In this document: piece after piece, positions 13,510-27,299 of the stretch
Numbering within the stretch: the stretch's first letter is position 1
Layout of the letters: every line of letters begins with the position of its first letter
Origin: Phascolomyces articulosus
Taxonomy: Eukaryota; Mucoromycota; Mucoromycetes; Mucorales; Lichtheimiaceae
NCBI GenBank assembly: GCA_025677815.1
Contig: JAIXMP010000001.1
Location: forward strand, 992,001 to 1,056,000
Direction of reading: 5' to 3'
Length of the DNA: 64,000 nt
Notes under the pieces: generated by a model
The model's input: only the letters and a program-made list of their open reading frames with translations
Told to the model about the DNA's origin: nothing
Databases searched by the model: none
Program-made: the position numbers and the translations under genes

Positions 13510-15885
13510 TTAGACCGTATTAGGTGAAGAAGTTTCACTACTAACTACATCGACTTCAGCAACGGATGCTGTACCAGAAGTACCATCGGATGAAACTGTA
13601 GTAGCTGCTTGACCACCACCAGGTGCAGCAGCTGCTATAGCTGCATTGGGATGAACAACAACGACAGGTCCTCTACCTGCCCAACGATCTTTTAATTCTT
13701 GCCAAATCAATGTACATTCTTTGTTCACACCACCCAACATGGTAGAATTCTCTTGAGCACGACGTAACAAATAAGGCATGACTTCATCGATCTTTCCATA
13801 AGGAAGATACTTATAAGTGGAATAACCATTCTTGCCTAACGTGTAAGAAAGTTGATCTTGCATACCATACAATTGACCAAAGTGAACAACACCAGAACGT
13901 GGTAAAACATTATGATGTTCCATTTCTTTGATTGTCAGCATGACGGATTCACGATTATGACTAGCAATCATAAACACCACGGGTGCTGTGGTGGAGGAGA
14001 GAGGCTCGCCAGTAGCCTCTTGACGTTCACGTAAAGTGTCCAAAAGGAATCGAACACCATTGTTGTAAGAATCATGGGTATCTTCCAATGTGTCGTGAAT
14101 GGGAGATGGATAACCAAGTTGAGCAGCTCGCTAGATGGATGGAAAAATAGAAAGAAAAAAAGTTTGTTAATTTTAGTTTTTGTTTATATTAATTGATCAT
14201 CATCACAATAATGGATCACTGATAAACAGGTAGTGAGCTTCTTTTTTTTTCTTTACCTTTCGTTCCATGACCATATAAGCACCGCGAACAAGTTTAGCTG
14301 CAAAACCAAAGTTTTCACGCTTAGCACGTTCAACATCTCGCTCAAGTTTCTTTTGTGCAGCTTTGGTGTACATTTGATCTAATTAGAAAAAAAAAGATAA
14401 ACTTAGAATTTTTTTTTCAATAGAAAAAAAATTTGTTTCGATAAAAGAAAAAAAAAGTTAAGAATTACATGTATTGTACACAGTAGGAGTATGTTCACGA
14501 TCATCACGACGATTGTATTTTTGTTGAAGATTCATCGCAACATGATCGATTGCTTCTTGGAAATAAGATTGTTCAGCATCCACCATGATACCCACGTATT
14601 TGTCATGGGCCATACGACAGACTTGATCTAAACGACAGACCATACGATCATAGGCTTCTAATTCTTCTGGTGTCAAGGGAGTATTTTCGCGATGATATTC
14701 ATTAGTGGACCACCATACATCACGATCTTTGCCTTGCAAATCAAACAATTTAGTAGCTTCAATTCGATCTAAAGCATCGATACGAGATAAGATTTCTTGA
14801 CGACGACGTTCTTGAGCGTCTGATTTGGCTGGTGGCAACACATGGTGAACAATCTGTTCTAAACCTTCTGCATCAATGGTTCCATCACCACGTTGCCATG
14901 CATCAAAGGCTTGCTCCATTTGAATCAACACTTGATTCAAACGTAATAAAAGCTCGGGTGGAGCAAAGGCAGTGACTTTGACGGCAGCAAAAGCAGCAAA
15001 AGCATCACCACATAATTCACGACCTTTGGCGGCAGTACGTAAACATTCCTTGATCATTTCCACAGTGACATCCGCTCGATGTTCTTGCAATGGATAATAA
15101 CCTTGGGTCTTGGGTGGTTTTTTAGCATCTAAATGCAAGTCGGCTTCGATACTCAAATCAAGAATTACATTGATCCCAGATTGAGCCAGTCGTTCCATAC
15201 AATGAGCACATTCGTCCGGGGTTTCACCTCCGCAAAAGTGGTTAAAGACAGTACGTTTGATAAGCCAAAAGAGAGGTCCCTGGAGATGCAAAGCTTCAGC
15301 AGCATGAATCACATGTGGTGCCATATCGACAAAAATGGGAACAGAACAAAGGCCATAGACTAATAAGGCGAGTAATAACTCTTCATTGGATTTAGCTCGC
15401 ATGGCAACACGACTTTCATCGTCCGTCAATTCGGCAATGGTGCCAGAAGCTGTGGAAGAACTAAAAGCGGAAATCGGTAAGATGTTGGAGAGTCTGTTTT
15501 CTGCTTCTGCATAGCAAACTTTAAAAAGAGGGTGAAGATGATGTTCGTGGTTGTTGTTACTGCCGTAATAAAAAAGAGATCCAGAAGCAAGTAAGGTAGC
15601 AGCAGCAATACCCGTCTTGAATTTACGTGATGATGATGAAGAAGAAGATGAAGAATGGGAAGAAGTATGATATGAACGCAATCGACTAGTAGTAGTAGTA
15701 GATGAAAATAAATTCGCACGTTGAATGCGGTGATAATAGTTAAAGGGAGAAGTAGTGGTAGTAGGGTGAGAGTGGTGATAAGTAGAAGAGGTAATAGATG
15801 GATGTAATGATGATGAAGAAGGTATCTGGCGTAAATAGTGTGGTCGGAGGGTAGTACGAGGCAAATGTGCTACTGATCGGTGCAT
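13510..15885 (-). CDS. PUT1: Proline dehydrogenase, mitochondrial (proline oxidase)
   Basis: FAD enzyme of the mitochondrial inner membrane/matrix that oxidises L-proline to pyrroline-5-carboxylate and feeds electrons to the respiratory chain. Exons on the minus strand: 15885-14469, 14378-14257 and 14130-13510; phases match, 719 aa. The N-terminal ~120 residues are Arg/Ser/Thr/His-rich with few acids, fitting a presequence, followed by a short hydrophobic segment (GIAAATLLASGSLFYYG). The catalytic barrel includes FGFAAKLVRGAYMVMER in exon 2 and RAAQLGYPSPIHDTLEDTHD at the start of exon 3. FMIASHNRESV and YLLRRAQENSTMLGG follow; the latter fits the Y-x-x-R-R-x-x-E substrate-binding motif. The C-terminal ~50 residues are low-complexity Ala/Ser/Thr. 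At 719 aa it is longer than most fungal homologues because of the N-terminal and inter-segment expansions. No PUT2 homologue is seen in this window. Confidence 0.96.
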
Positions 15886-18800
15886 TCCAATGCTTTAGTA
15901 ACCGATAACTAATATGTTAATAATAGCTTAGAAGGAAATATAAAGGAAAAACAAAAAGAAAGAAACAAAAAACGTAAAGAAAAAAAAGACAGAAAAAAAA
16001 ACGGACGTTTTTTCTCTCCAAATCCTCCGTTTTATACAGATTTTTTTCAACAACCCACACACGATTCAATAGCCCCACTTAATAAACCACCAGCTTGAGT
16101 TGAAAATGAGCAATCCCAAAGTGACGGGTGATAAGAAATTTTTTTTTTATTTTCCCCTCCCCCCAGTTTGCCCTGAGGACTATACACACATACACAGCTC
16201 AATCCATCTAATACCAGCAACAATGGTTTCGTTTCCCCGGAATCATATCGGGCTATATGTCCTAACATGGTAACTTTACTTTCACACGAGTGAACCAATC
16301 ATGTTCGAGATTTCACCTTGACAGCCACCATGCTGCATGAATCCAATGGCTACGTTGTTATTATGTTCTTTTCATTTTCTTTTTTTCTTTTTGTAATGAT
16401 GATGATGGGCCAGTTTATTTTTCCTTTTTATTCGCACTTCATTTTCCCCCACACTTTTTTTTCTTTTCAATAGGAAAAATCTACTAACTACTTAATATAG
16501 AAATTCTTATCTCTAAATTATTATAGATAAGCATGATTATATGTATATAATAAAAACATAGAAAGTACTTCATGTTATTAAAATAAAATAAAATAAAAAG
16601 ATGTTTGTAACCCTTGCAAATGCGCGTGATAAAAAAAACAACCCGCTTGGTTAGCAGTTGAGATGTGAAGAAACTGTGACGGGGAAGTTCATTTTCGGGT
16701 TGCCTATCTGAATTCATCCCAAAACAATAACAACTTGAACTAGATCCCAAATCACGCCTCCGCTTTTTTTTTCACCTCCCCCAAAACTAAAAACCAAACT
16801 CCCCAGAAGAAGAAAAAAAAATAATCACAAAAATGCATATTATATAATTAATCTTTTTTGCCATCATTCATCTATCCTATCTTATGAAAGAAGGAAGCCG
16901 GGGTAGTTATGTTTGAAGATAAGAAGGGGTTTATTTTTTTTTATATTACTATTTTTCAATATATCGAAATTTCAATGGAGTGAAAGTCCTTTTTGTTTGC
17001 TGACTCAATTCGCTCAACGCAAAAAAAAAAAAATACATCTCCGTATTTTTCTTTATGCATCCTTCATTTTCAAATAACTAACTAATAATAATAATATAAA
17101 GTCGGAAACTTTATCTCATTTATTTTAATAAGTGAGTGATCAGGAACCATACACGCCCCACAACACCCACATATTCTTTTATTATCATTGCTAATAATGA
17201 TCGACGTTTTCCAATCGCGTGCTTTCATACAAAACAACTAACGCAATAACTCCCAATTTTATATTTTATACTATTTCAATCATCCGTCATAATTCCCCCA
17301 AAACTCCCAAATTCCTGCTTCTTAATTATAAATATATATGTCTTATAAAAAAATGATGTTCTATTGATTCAATAAGAAGTAGTGGTTCTTAATTTATATA
17401 CGTAAATCTTGTTTTTTTTTATAGAAGAAAAAAATAGAAACACGAAAACAACAAGTCCTAAATTTTGATAAAAATGATGGATTGTAAGTTTTGTTTTTCC
17501 CAAAATAACACACGAGTCGTTGCATTAGGTATTGAAAAAAAAAAATAGGGGACCAAAAAAAAAAATATATACTTGTCTGAATTTGTCATCATCAAAAGGT
17601 GTTGTTCTTTTTTCCCATAACTTAAAAAATAATAGATGAACTCATACTGGGACTATTAGTCTTCACTCAATATTGCTAAGTAAGAATTCATTGTTCTTCC
17701 CAGCAACTATAGTATGAGGGTTCTAAATATTTATGTATTATCAACAATATATAATAAACTCATTGGTTAGGTAATTGTTGTTTTTTGTTGTGATGAGGTA
17801 ATCATTCTATAATATCCATGACAAAAAAGGTAGATATATGAAAAGAAGGTATGACTTTTTATAATAACGGAAGTCTGGGAACTTTTTTTGAAACTGACAG
17901 AATAAAAAAAAAAAAAAGGAAAAGCTGGGGGTAGGTGGAGAAGGAGGAGAGGATGATGATGTGAACGGAATTGAAAAATAGGATAATGAATCAGCTGGTA
18001 TTTTGGGATGATGCTTTTTGCTGATGGTGGTGATGGTCGATGTATAATATATACTTAAATGAATCAGCAAAAAGTGGATCAGATTCCAATAGATAAATGA
18101 GACAAAGTCGCTAACTAGCGAAAAAAAAAGATGATAAAAAGTTTACTTGTTGTATCCTCATCCATGATAAGTGAATCTTACTAACATTTCCTCATCTCCT
18201 TTTTTTTGTATTTTTCATTATTATATAATAAGTACTTTTTTTTTCTAGTTATTATTATTTTGATCTCCAGTTAGTATATGCATGCATGAGCAAACACAGA
18301 AAAAAAAGTAGGGAAATGTAAAAATGGATCAGCATGCGTCCTTTTTTTTCATGTATAAAATATACAAGAAGTCAAGAACGAAATTCAATCAATTTTATTA
18401 AACTTTTGAGTATCCCTATATATATATATATATGTATATATTTATCTCAATACATACAAAAAAAAAAGAACTTGTTCTTACGTAGCTTCAGTCAAAATAA
18501 TTTATGTTGTTGTTGTTGTTAGATGGCTTTATGATATTATTGTGGCTGTTGGCTTATTATTATTATTTTCATGTTAATAAAAAGAATTGTTTGTTATCAT
18601 GACTTACCATTTCTATTTTTTTTTGTTATAGAAAATAAAACAAATAGATACCTAACCAAATAAAAATGCGCATACTGCAACGAAAATATATAAAAATTAA
18701 TGTCCCGAGTAATAAATGGATACGTATAAATAATAATAAGAATAGGGCTCATTTTATGAATACGATTAAAATATATATTGCTATACTTCTGTAAACGACT

Positions 18801-21663
18801 CAAAACAGAATGAAAATAACTCAGAGGATTGTTCATATATCCTCTATAGTAGTGTAGAACATGCGTATATGTACTTATAAGTTTATTTATTTAAAAATCC
18901 TTTATGTTAGATATATACATTACATCTTGTGAATAGATAGACTCTCAAAATATATACTGTTGTAGTAGTTATGATGATGCTAATAACTTGAAACCTTTTT
19001 TTTTTCTTTATAATACAAGATCCGTCTTCTGGAGACACATTTTCTATCTGCATGATTTTGAAAAAAAAAAAAGAGGGGGTAATTAAGGTATTACGTACGA
19101 ATAAAAAGAAAATCGGAAATTAACTTTACATGGCGAGTTATTACTGTTTGAAGTACAACAACAACAAAAATATCAGAAGAGTGAGAGAGAGAGGAGAATG
19201 CACAAAAAAGTGATATATATTACATCAATATTTACTTTAAGGACAACAACAAAATGTACAAATATTTGTTCACAGATCTAATTGAATAAAGTTTCGCACT
19301 ACATTAGATCATTCTTTCCCATCTACCATTATAACCTTTTTTCTTCTTCTCCCCCCAAGATGATAGTGTTATATATACATATATTACTTTTTTTTCACCA
19401 GTTGAATAAAATGTCAATAAAAAAATTCAAGTTGATGATGTGAAAAAAAAGAGTTAGTGTTTTAAGTTAAATACTTGTTTATTTAATCATGGTAATGATG
19501 AGGTTTCTACATAATATAAAATACTACTAAGTATTACAGTGTTTTTTTTTGTTATTCCCATAATTGTATATATTTTTTTTCTTATTCACCAATGGTGAAT
19601 GTTGCCACAATCATGGTCTTGCCGATCCCATCATGATGTAGATGATGCTTATTTTTTTTATATATCTTTCTTTTTTATATTATAAAAAATTAGTAGTAAT
19701 AATAGGACAGTGCACAACAATGTTGTTCATTCTACTAACCACTATTGACTGTAACACCTATCAAATATAAGTAGCAAATATAAAATATGAACTACCAAAA
19801 ATCCACATCAACAAACAATTATTTTAGCAGAATAACTGCCACATTATCTCCACATTTTCTGTTCACTTCATATATTTAATATAATACGTTAGTTACATCA
19901 TGATTGAGTTATTTTTTTTTCTACCATGGTAATTATCTGATCATCACATCATCACATCGTTTTTTATTTATATCTCATAGAACAATGTTATATCCAATCG
20001 AATTAATGCCATATCCTATGATATATTTATATTTCGTGTTTCAAAAAAAAAAGGACAGTGATCGTCATTCATACTTTAGGAACAATAACAAACAACATTG
20101 CGTATCCAACTTGTTTTTGGTTCAATAAGAATAAATAATTTTTCGTTATGATGGTAATCTTAAAAAAAAGTTACGGAAGCCCCATTTTTGTAATCAATCA
20201 TGTGTTTTGCCACGATTTTTCTCTTTTCTCCACGCTTACTGTACCGTTTATAGCAGAAAACCTGAGAGAAGACAAAACAACAATTTAAAACAAATGATGA
20301 TATTTTGTCATCTGTCATTTTTTGTTATGATACGTGACATAGACCAAGTCATTGCAATTAATAGGTTTGATTCATATTCTGCTCACAATGATCGTACCAA
20401 TGGATAAGTTCTCTAATTCATATCTTCTTTTTACAATTATATGTTGAAGTCGGCTTGAGACAAAGGTAAGAATTGGAGTAATTAAAAAGATCTGAAACAA
20501 TACAGGCTTTTTATTGATTAGATTATCCCATCACCAGTTATTACTGTTATTATACATAAAGAAAAAAAAACACATAGAGACACGATAATTAAAACTGTCC
20601 TTCTTCATTCCATTGCTTCTCATACTTCCTTCCTTTGCTTCGACCTAGTTGGTAGTGCTCATTTTGTCTAATTTATTGAACTACTCAATGTATTAGATTA
20701 GACATTATATTCTATTATCTATCAACTAATAACTTTACATCATTCTTTTTCTTAGTATGTTCCTCTTCTAAAATCATTATCTTTTATCCTATTCTTCTAG
20801 CTACTTCTCTCTAAGGAATTGGGATAAGAGTTTTTTTTTTCAATATCCTTGATTGCTTGGTTGTATTATCTTAGATGATACTTGTTTTGATTTTTCTAAA
20901 TTTTCATAAGGAATCATTCAACATCACATTAGCCAATGGACGACCCTCATTTTTCTTTACTAGTACGATAGGTTTAATGTATCTATTCGTTGCAATATCA
21001 TATATCACGTTAATCCTAAGAAGTAACATTCCGTTGCATGAGAAATTGTGTTGCGAGCACTCCTTGCAGCAAAAAAAAAAAAAAAAGCGATGTAGTTATC
21101 AAAAATGCACTATTCATAGTTAACTGAATAGCTGGATCTGCGAATGAAAAAAAAAACCATTAGGCAGTCGTCGCCTCCAGAAAAACTTAATTGATTTATC
21201 CCATTACAAAAGTATCATTTTTTTTGTACAACGTAAAATCACATCAACTGCTCATCTTTACTATTGTGATGAAATGCAAAAGACAGTAAGCCACGAGTTT
21301 AACAACACAGATTGCTGGATCTCCACCAATATTAGGGGAAACCTGTCCCGATTTTTTTGCCAACATTGGAAATACTATGAACTCGCATAGGTGAACATTT
21401 ATCATCAAGTCTGTTGATGGTAACGTGTTATACTATTATCCTTCAATTATCAAATTCTTCATCAAATAATATGGCTTTGGATACGGTAACTTGTACCGGG
21501 TCTGTGATGGCCACAGAAGGAAATTCATTTCGAAGGTACAAGAGGTGATTGAAGGCGTTGAAAAAAAAAATAGAAAATTAACTCAGATTCGCATCAACAG
21601 GGCCCAAAACAATAATTTTTTTTCTTCTCTTTATTTTTCTTCCATCAAAAAGAAAATATCGTC
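15886..21663. other. Long intergenic region without a recognisable gene
   Basis: About 5.8 kb of A/T-rich DNA with many homopolymer runs, a (TA)n stretch near 18418-18438 and poly-GTT/ATT patches. Reading frames here are short and of biased composition. Neither strand shows a known family. 15886-16330 is the likely promoter and 5' UTR of proline dehydrogenase. 20400-21600 is slightly less homopolymeric and could hold decayed sequence, but no coherent peptide was followed. Confidence 0.5.
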
Positions 21664-22516
21664 ATGAAAACACAAACTGTAGCTCTTTGGACTGCAGGCG
21701 CTATTGCTGCCTTGGGTCTTGGATATATTATTTACTTTGATCATCAACGTCGTAGTGATCCTCAATTCCGCAAGAAATTAAGTATGTAATAGACACATTA
21801 TTTGGATAATTGATTTTTTTTTTGCTTATCAAATCCAATCATCCCTCCATCTCTATAGAAAAAGCACGTAAAGAAGCCGCCAAAGTTGCCAAACAACAAA
21901 CAGAAACAAGCAAAGTGGATACTGTCAAGTTGATTGAATCCGTTATTATTGCTGCTGCCCAAGAAGAATATCCTTCCTCACCTGAAGAAAGAGAAAAGTA
22001 TTTCATGGCTCAAGTTTCTGCTGGTGAAACTTTATGTGCTCAAGGTAATATATCTATGGGAAAGAAAGTTACAATGAAGAGAATCTCTATGGTATAGGAG
22101 GGGGGTGGGATATAGAAGACCATGCTTGTGAATGAACAAAATGAGATTAAACTTGAATTACACCATTTTGCTTTTTTTTTATTTTCTTTTAGGTGAAGCT
22201 TATTATAATGATGCCGTATTGCCATTTTACAAGGCTCTTAAGGTTTATCCTGCACCCATGGAGCTTCTGATGATTTATCAAAAGACCATTCCTGAAGCTG
22301 TGCTTCAGATCATTGTCAACATTGTTTCTATTGAAGTATGTATTTTTTTACGTGTTTTCGCGTGTTCTAGGTTATTCTTATCCCGGTGCTTACAATATGT
22401 ATTTTTTTTTATCTTAGCAACAAGCCGCTGAAGCAGCTGGTGGTGATGCAGCAGCACAACAAACAGAACAAACTGGTACAGCAGCAGAGTCAGAAGAAAT
22501 CCCGATCGACAACTAA
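21664..22516 (+). CDS. TOM20: Mitochondrial import receptor subunit TOM20
   Basis: Outer-membrane receptor of the TOM complex that binds amphipathic presequences. Four exons, 21664-21781, 21859-22044, 22193-22335 and 22418-22516, with matching phases; 181 aa. An N-terminal hydrophobic anchor (TVALWTAGAIAALGLGYIIY) is followed by a basic stretch with FRKKLKKARKEAAK. The cytosolic TPR-like receptor fold includes YFMAQVSAGETLCAQGEAYY, NDAVLPFYKALKVYPAPMEL and MIYQKTIPEAVLQIIV. The C-terminus is Gln/Ala/Glu-rich. Length and order agree with fungal TOM20. ATG 21664 follows an A-rich leader and immediately starts the anchor. Confidence 0.96.
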
Positions 22517-25500
22517 AACGAACTTCTGTAAATAGCAGCCATTAGATATTAAAAAAAAATACACACGCACAAACGACGATATGTATATAATTGTAATAGC
22601 ACATCGAAAATAATAATAATAATAATAATCACAAGCATCATAATGATTTAAATATACATACACATCATCCTTTTTTTTTGCACTATATTCATGATTTCTA
22701 TTTTTTGGCTTCCCCTCACCCAAGTTTGAACTAGCAATCGATTTTTTATGATATTTGACAATGTACTGGATTCGGTCGATGTCGGGAGGTCCTTGGTATA
22801 ATCTCAAGTGATGGTATTGGAATGAATATCCATTTGGGGTTGGATTGTAGCAGATTGGATGGAAAACGAAAGAGATAGGATTCAGATGTCAAAAAAAAGT
22901 ACGGATTGTTTTTTTATAAGCGTTCTGTTTGAAAGAATCGTTATAATTCATCTACTGTTGATAAGGACATGGAGAGATATAGGAAAGGCTTTATACTAAT
23001 ATTTGAGAAGGAGAAAAAAAAAGACTTCTATGAGAGTGTATATATTTATTAGATAGAACAAGAACATGGATCTAAAATATTTTTCTTCAGTGTACCATTG
23101 CGGCTGTAGTCCTAAAATTGGATCTATCACATTAGCATTGTTGCTACAGTAGCTGAAAGGTCAAACGAAGAAACAACCTATTAAAAGATGCAAGAGACTT
23201 CAGAGGAATAGTTATATTGATCAACACTTCAAATATTACCTGTTATTGATTCATAATTCCTTCGGTCTCACAACACAAAAATAGCTAACCAATATAGAAT
23301 CTGGTTACTTTTTTTGGATTCAAGGAAAATCTATTCCAATGATGTGTTCTGATATTAGGAAAAGGTCATGAATCATTTAATAAGCATGAAGATATTGTAT
23401 ATTTTCCACCTTTCCAGATCCAAAACCAAATAACGGACACGAATATATTTATATATATAATTTTCATAATAATGTAGTACTATCCATCACCCTTCTTGAT
23501 CAAGGAATAATTTATGGTTTTTTTTTAAATCGAGGATACAGAATGTTAGGAAGGTGGCGAAAATTGTATTCTCTCCTTGGTACTGATTTCTATTAATATA
23601 TGCAACCATTGTTTGTTTATCTATCATCGGGCATCATCTGGAAATCGATCCTTCGTCGAAACTACTCATGTAGAAAAACAAATCATTAGGAATAAAAATT
23701 CTTCTATATCTCTTCATTAATGGATATAATAAATGGGTATCATGGTGATGTCTTGTTATATACTTCCAAATGTTGATAAATATCAGAAAAAACTTTATCT
23801 CTGATTTTGCAAAAAAAAAAAAAATTTCTGTTAGGTCTTCTCAAAAAGAACAGAACTCCATTAATTGTAGTTATCTTTAATATTAGATCTATTCGGCCTC
23901 ATGTATACAATTATATCACCACTAAGATGTATTTTAGAATTGTCATATCAGGCTTTTGGGCAAAAGTAACCATTTTCGAAATCAACAAGAAAAGAATACT
24001 TAGCACTAGGTACGAACTCAAATAGTGACATGCTTTCATAATTGTTTTTTTTTTTATATCCAACAACAGTTAAAATGTATTATTGCCTTCCTTATTAGAA
24101 AGGTATTCCTTCAATGGTCAAACTCAAGATGTGGCAGCGAAAAATGGTTTTCGGAAAAAGACGTTAGGAATAATAGAGTCACTCCAGAAAGAAAACAAAG
24201 AATGCAAAAGACTTGATAAGTTTCCAAACAGATTCAAGTCCAAAAATTACAATTGAAACACTTCATGGCTATTCGATAAGCTTAATGTCAAAGTAGCGTC
24301 TTTATTCATTTTTCTTTCTGTGCCTCTTTAGATTCTTGATCCAGTATATAACAAGTTACATGTAACCAACTTTTTTTTTTGGCTTGTACAGGTTTCTTTT
24401 GATAGATGGTGTCACAATCATATGAAAAAAAAACATGGAACATAGTATATATAATAGCTTTGGATCAAGTAAGAAATCCGATATAGACAGAAATTGATAC
24501 AAGAAATACTATTGGCTAGAATTGTGATAATGCAATTTCACAAGCAAAATGCATAAAATGTATTCGTTGAATGAGTGAGTATATATACTGTGAAGCAATG
24601 AAGCAAGACGTACCTTGTTAGAACGAAGAAACGTTGAGAGTAAAACGGCAATTGAATATATTTAAAATGGATTCAAGAAGACTTTAAGATGGAACATATA
24701 GAGTAGGATTTTGTAGGCTTTCCCACGATAATAGGTGCTCATAACTGTTTCATTGTAACGAAAAGTTTAGTGCTTGGAATTAGTCATAATATATATAAGA
24801 GTTTTATACTTATTTGCCACCACTACTGCTTAATAATAATATAATATACATTAATTTCTAGTTATCAAAGAAGTAGAGATAAATGCAAAGCAATGTTATT
24901 TAAGTATTTTTCGCTGGTTTAAAATAAAGTTACTGTCATTCTTAAAAATGGGAAAAATAATTCACATATCGTTCGATCTATTTATACTAAATTTATATTT
25001 ATAATAATGCATACAAAATAAGAGAGACACCAAACAATGGGTATACTTAGATTGAATTGGTGACTCTCTTTTTTTTTGCTGACACTGATGAGAAAAATAG
25101 ATAGTAGGATGATACTAACCCATTATAATCAAAGAATAGACAGAAAAATAAACATTATTTGGTGACCCCATTTCTTTTTTAATTTATTTATTTTGAATAG
25201 ATATATGATTATTACTATATTTTAAAAAGAAAAACAAGAGCTAAAGGTTAAACCACTAAATAGTTTAAACTAGTGTGACATTGAAGCGCATGGAAACATT
25301 TCTATTTTTGACATGCGTGTGTGTTTAAAAGCTGGCTGATGTGTTTTTCTTTTTGTCATACCCCACAATTGCAAATAAGAGATTTCTGTCACACAATTAG
25401 CACTTATTTTGTCTTAGCATGTCTTGAAATATTCTATTACCGATTATGAATTTATTATATTTGGTCGAGAAACTATTATTTGTGATCTACACATTCACAT

Positions 25501-26298
25501 ACTTGTGGCAAAGAACATTTATTTATATAATAAAAAGAATATAAATACGAATGATGACTACTACTGAATTACTCTTTACTTGGTCATTCTTTATTATCGT
25601 ATGTTGATTCCCACCCAGTATTGAAGAATACATATATATATGTACTTTTTTCTATAATAATTTTTTTAAGTTTTCAGAAATGTTATTATTATTACGCGGA
25701 GAGTATTTTTTTTTTCTTTTTCAAATAATAATAATTAAAAAAACGCTCTTGTTGTCTCACCCTGTATTATATTGCATTTTTTTTTGTTATAGTTTTTATT
25801 TAATAATGAATACTAACAGCTAGTTACTACGACGAGGACATGGGAAACTGAATCATCAAATGTTCAAAAGATAATAAAAATAAAAATAAAGTTTTTGCTT
25901 GGCAATCAAGAAATGAGTTACATAGATTTGATAATGATGGATTGGATTAAGAATATAGTCAGCAGCGATCGAGACACCCAATGGATTAAATAGTTTGTTG
26001 AGAAATGGATGCATTTTGTTGTACCTGTCATATGCCTTTCCCAGCTTTTCAAAAATAGACAGCTTTTTTTTTCTTTCTTAAATGCTCTGTGAAACATTGA
26101 ATTGGTCCCCCACGCGCTAGGCCCAACAATTTTTTCTTGTCTTGTAAATGAAAAAAAAGATAATTCATTAATCGTCTTCTTCTATTACTATTTCTTCTTT
26201 TTCTCTTTTTCTCTCTCCTTCTTTTAATACATTTCCCTCTCCTTTTCTATTATCCCTTTTATCAATCATCATCACCATCTTTTGAAAAATCAATAAAG
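22517..26298. other. Intergenic region with no clear gene
   Basis: About 3.8 kb, A/T-rich. 23810-24216 contains two adjoining plus-strand frames (72 and 63 residues) of fairly ordinary composition, possibly a decayed coding piece, but no family is recognised. The rest is short frames and homopolymer tracts. 26160-26298 is CT-rich and is listed separately. Confidence 0.45.
26165..26298 (+). promoter_or_regulatory. CT-rich leader upstream of the GPI-anchored protein gene
   Basis: A strong pyrimidine-rich block (TTCTTCTTTTTCTCT-type words) followed by CATCATCACC and an A-rich start context. Such CT-rich leaders are common just upstream of transcription starts in highly expressed fungal genes. 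Similar blocks precede the kinesin and the right-edge gene. Functional role inferred. Confidence 0.4.
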
Positions 26299-26853
26299 AT
26301 GTTGTCCCATCATCCTTCCTTTATTTTTGCGATATTATTGATTGTTGTTTCCTTTTGCCACCATGCAGCATTGGCACAAGTTGGACCTAAAGTCACCTCA
26401 CCTGAATTCAACGCTACCGTCACACCTGGCGATAAAATCACCATTGCATACGAATATCAAAATGTGGGTACCGGCAACTATACCCTCGAAATTAATCTTT
26501 GGAAAGATATGGGTAGACGTAATTTGCTTCGAAACATTGTAAAAGACGATCCAATTGAAGGTGGTAACTCAACAGGCACGCAGATCAACTTTACCCTTTC
26601 GGCTACTTATGATTGGAAAGTACCTGGTGATTTGACAGAAAAGGTACAAAACGACGAAGGTGAAGAAGTCGACGAAGCCGTTGATATGTTTTATTTGGAT
26701 GTCTCAACAACTGCTCAGACTCATTTCTTTGAAAATTTGGAACTTAAATCTCGTCCTGTTCGATTGCATTACAATGCTGGTGCATTGACTTTGCCTAATA
26801 ATCTGTTATTGCTTGCTTTGACTGCATTTTCATTATTCTACTTTTTCGCTTAA
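26299..26853 (+). CDS. Predicted secreted, GPI-anchored glycoprotein
   Basis: Intronless, 184 aa. Residues 1-26 form a classical signal peptide ending ALA, with mature start QVGPKV. The body begins with a PKVTSPEFNATVTPGDKITI pattern that resembles the Ig-like N-terminal part of Kre9/KNH1-type or Ser/Thr-rich GPI proteins, followed by strand-like segments. Four N-glycosylation sequons are visible (NAT, NYT, NST, NFT). The C-terminus is a small-residue region (HYNAGALTL) followed by a hydrophobic tail ending LFYFFA with nothing after it, the standard layout for GPI transfer. The GPI1 gene elsewhere in this window encodes part of the pathway that would supply the anchor. The family relationship is tentative; the topology is better supported than the function. 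Confidence 0.75.
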   Translation: MLSHHPSFIFAILLIVVSFCHHAALAQVGPKVTSPEFNATVTPGDKITIAYEYQNVGTGNYTLEINLWKDMGRRNLLRNIVKDDPIEGGNSTGTQINFTLSATYDWKVPGDLTEKVQNDEGEEVDEAVDMFYLDVSTTAQTHFFENLELKSRPVRLHYNAGALTLPNNLLLLALTAFSLFYFFA

Positions 26854-27299
26854 TACCATTTCCTCCTCTTCCTTTATTTCTCCTACAACAACAAATAGTA
26901 TTTTAAAAAAATAACATCGACGTATCAAAAAACCACAACGACTGTTATTTCCTATTGATCTCCTTCCTTCAAATCTCTTAAACCATCTGAATACTCACAT
27001 TCATTTTTTTTTATCCCCCAGACCCCATTTATAATGAAATTTTACCCATTATTATTGTTATTAATTATTTAAATCATTTTTTGTGCTTGTTAAAAAAAAA
27101 GAAAATTGTTTTTATTTTTATTTTGATTTCACAAACCAAAAAAGAATCATATTTTTTTTGAGAAAAGAGGGAGTAGTAATTAAATGGTTCGGAGTAATTT
27201 GGCAGTAGAGTGAAAAATACATGCCTTTCTAATCGACAACACTCAACTTTTTCTTTGTTTCTCTCTCACCCTTTTTTGGATATATTTAAATAAAAAAAA
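26854..27299. other. Spacer between GPI-anchored protein gene and Tubby gene
   Basis: T/A-rich spacer with poly-T and poly-A runs and a CT-rich patch (about 27240-27280) just before the next start. No gene. Confidence 0.6.

Noticed and set aside
16047..16298. 83-residue minus-strand frame upstream of proline dehydrogenase
   Set aside because: It lies in the probable promoter/5' region, has no recognisable domain and no supporting splice or leader structure.
23807..24216. Possible small gene pair in the 22.5-26.3 kb gap
   Set aside because: Two adjoining frames of ordinary composition, but no domain, no splice link and no start context; left as unassigned intergenic sequence.
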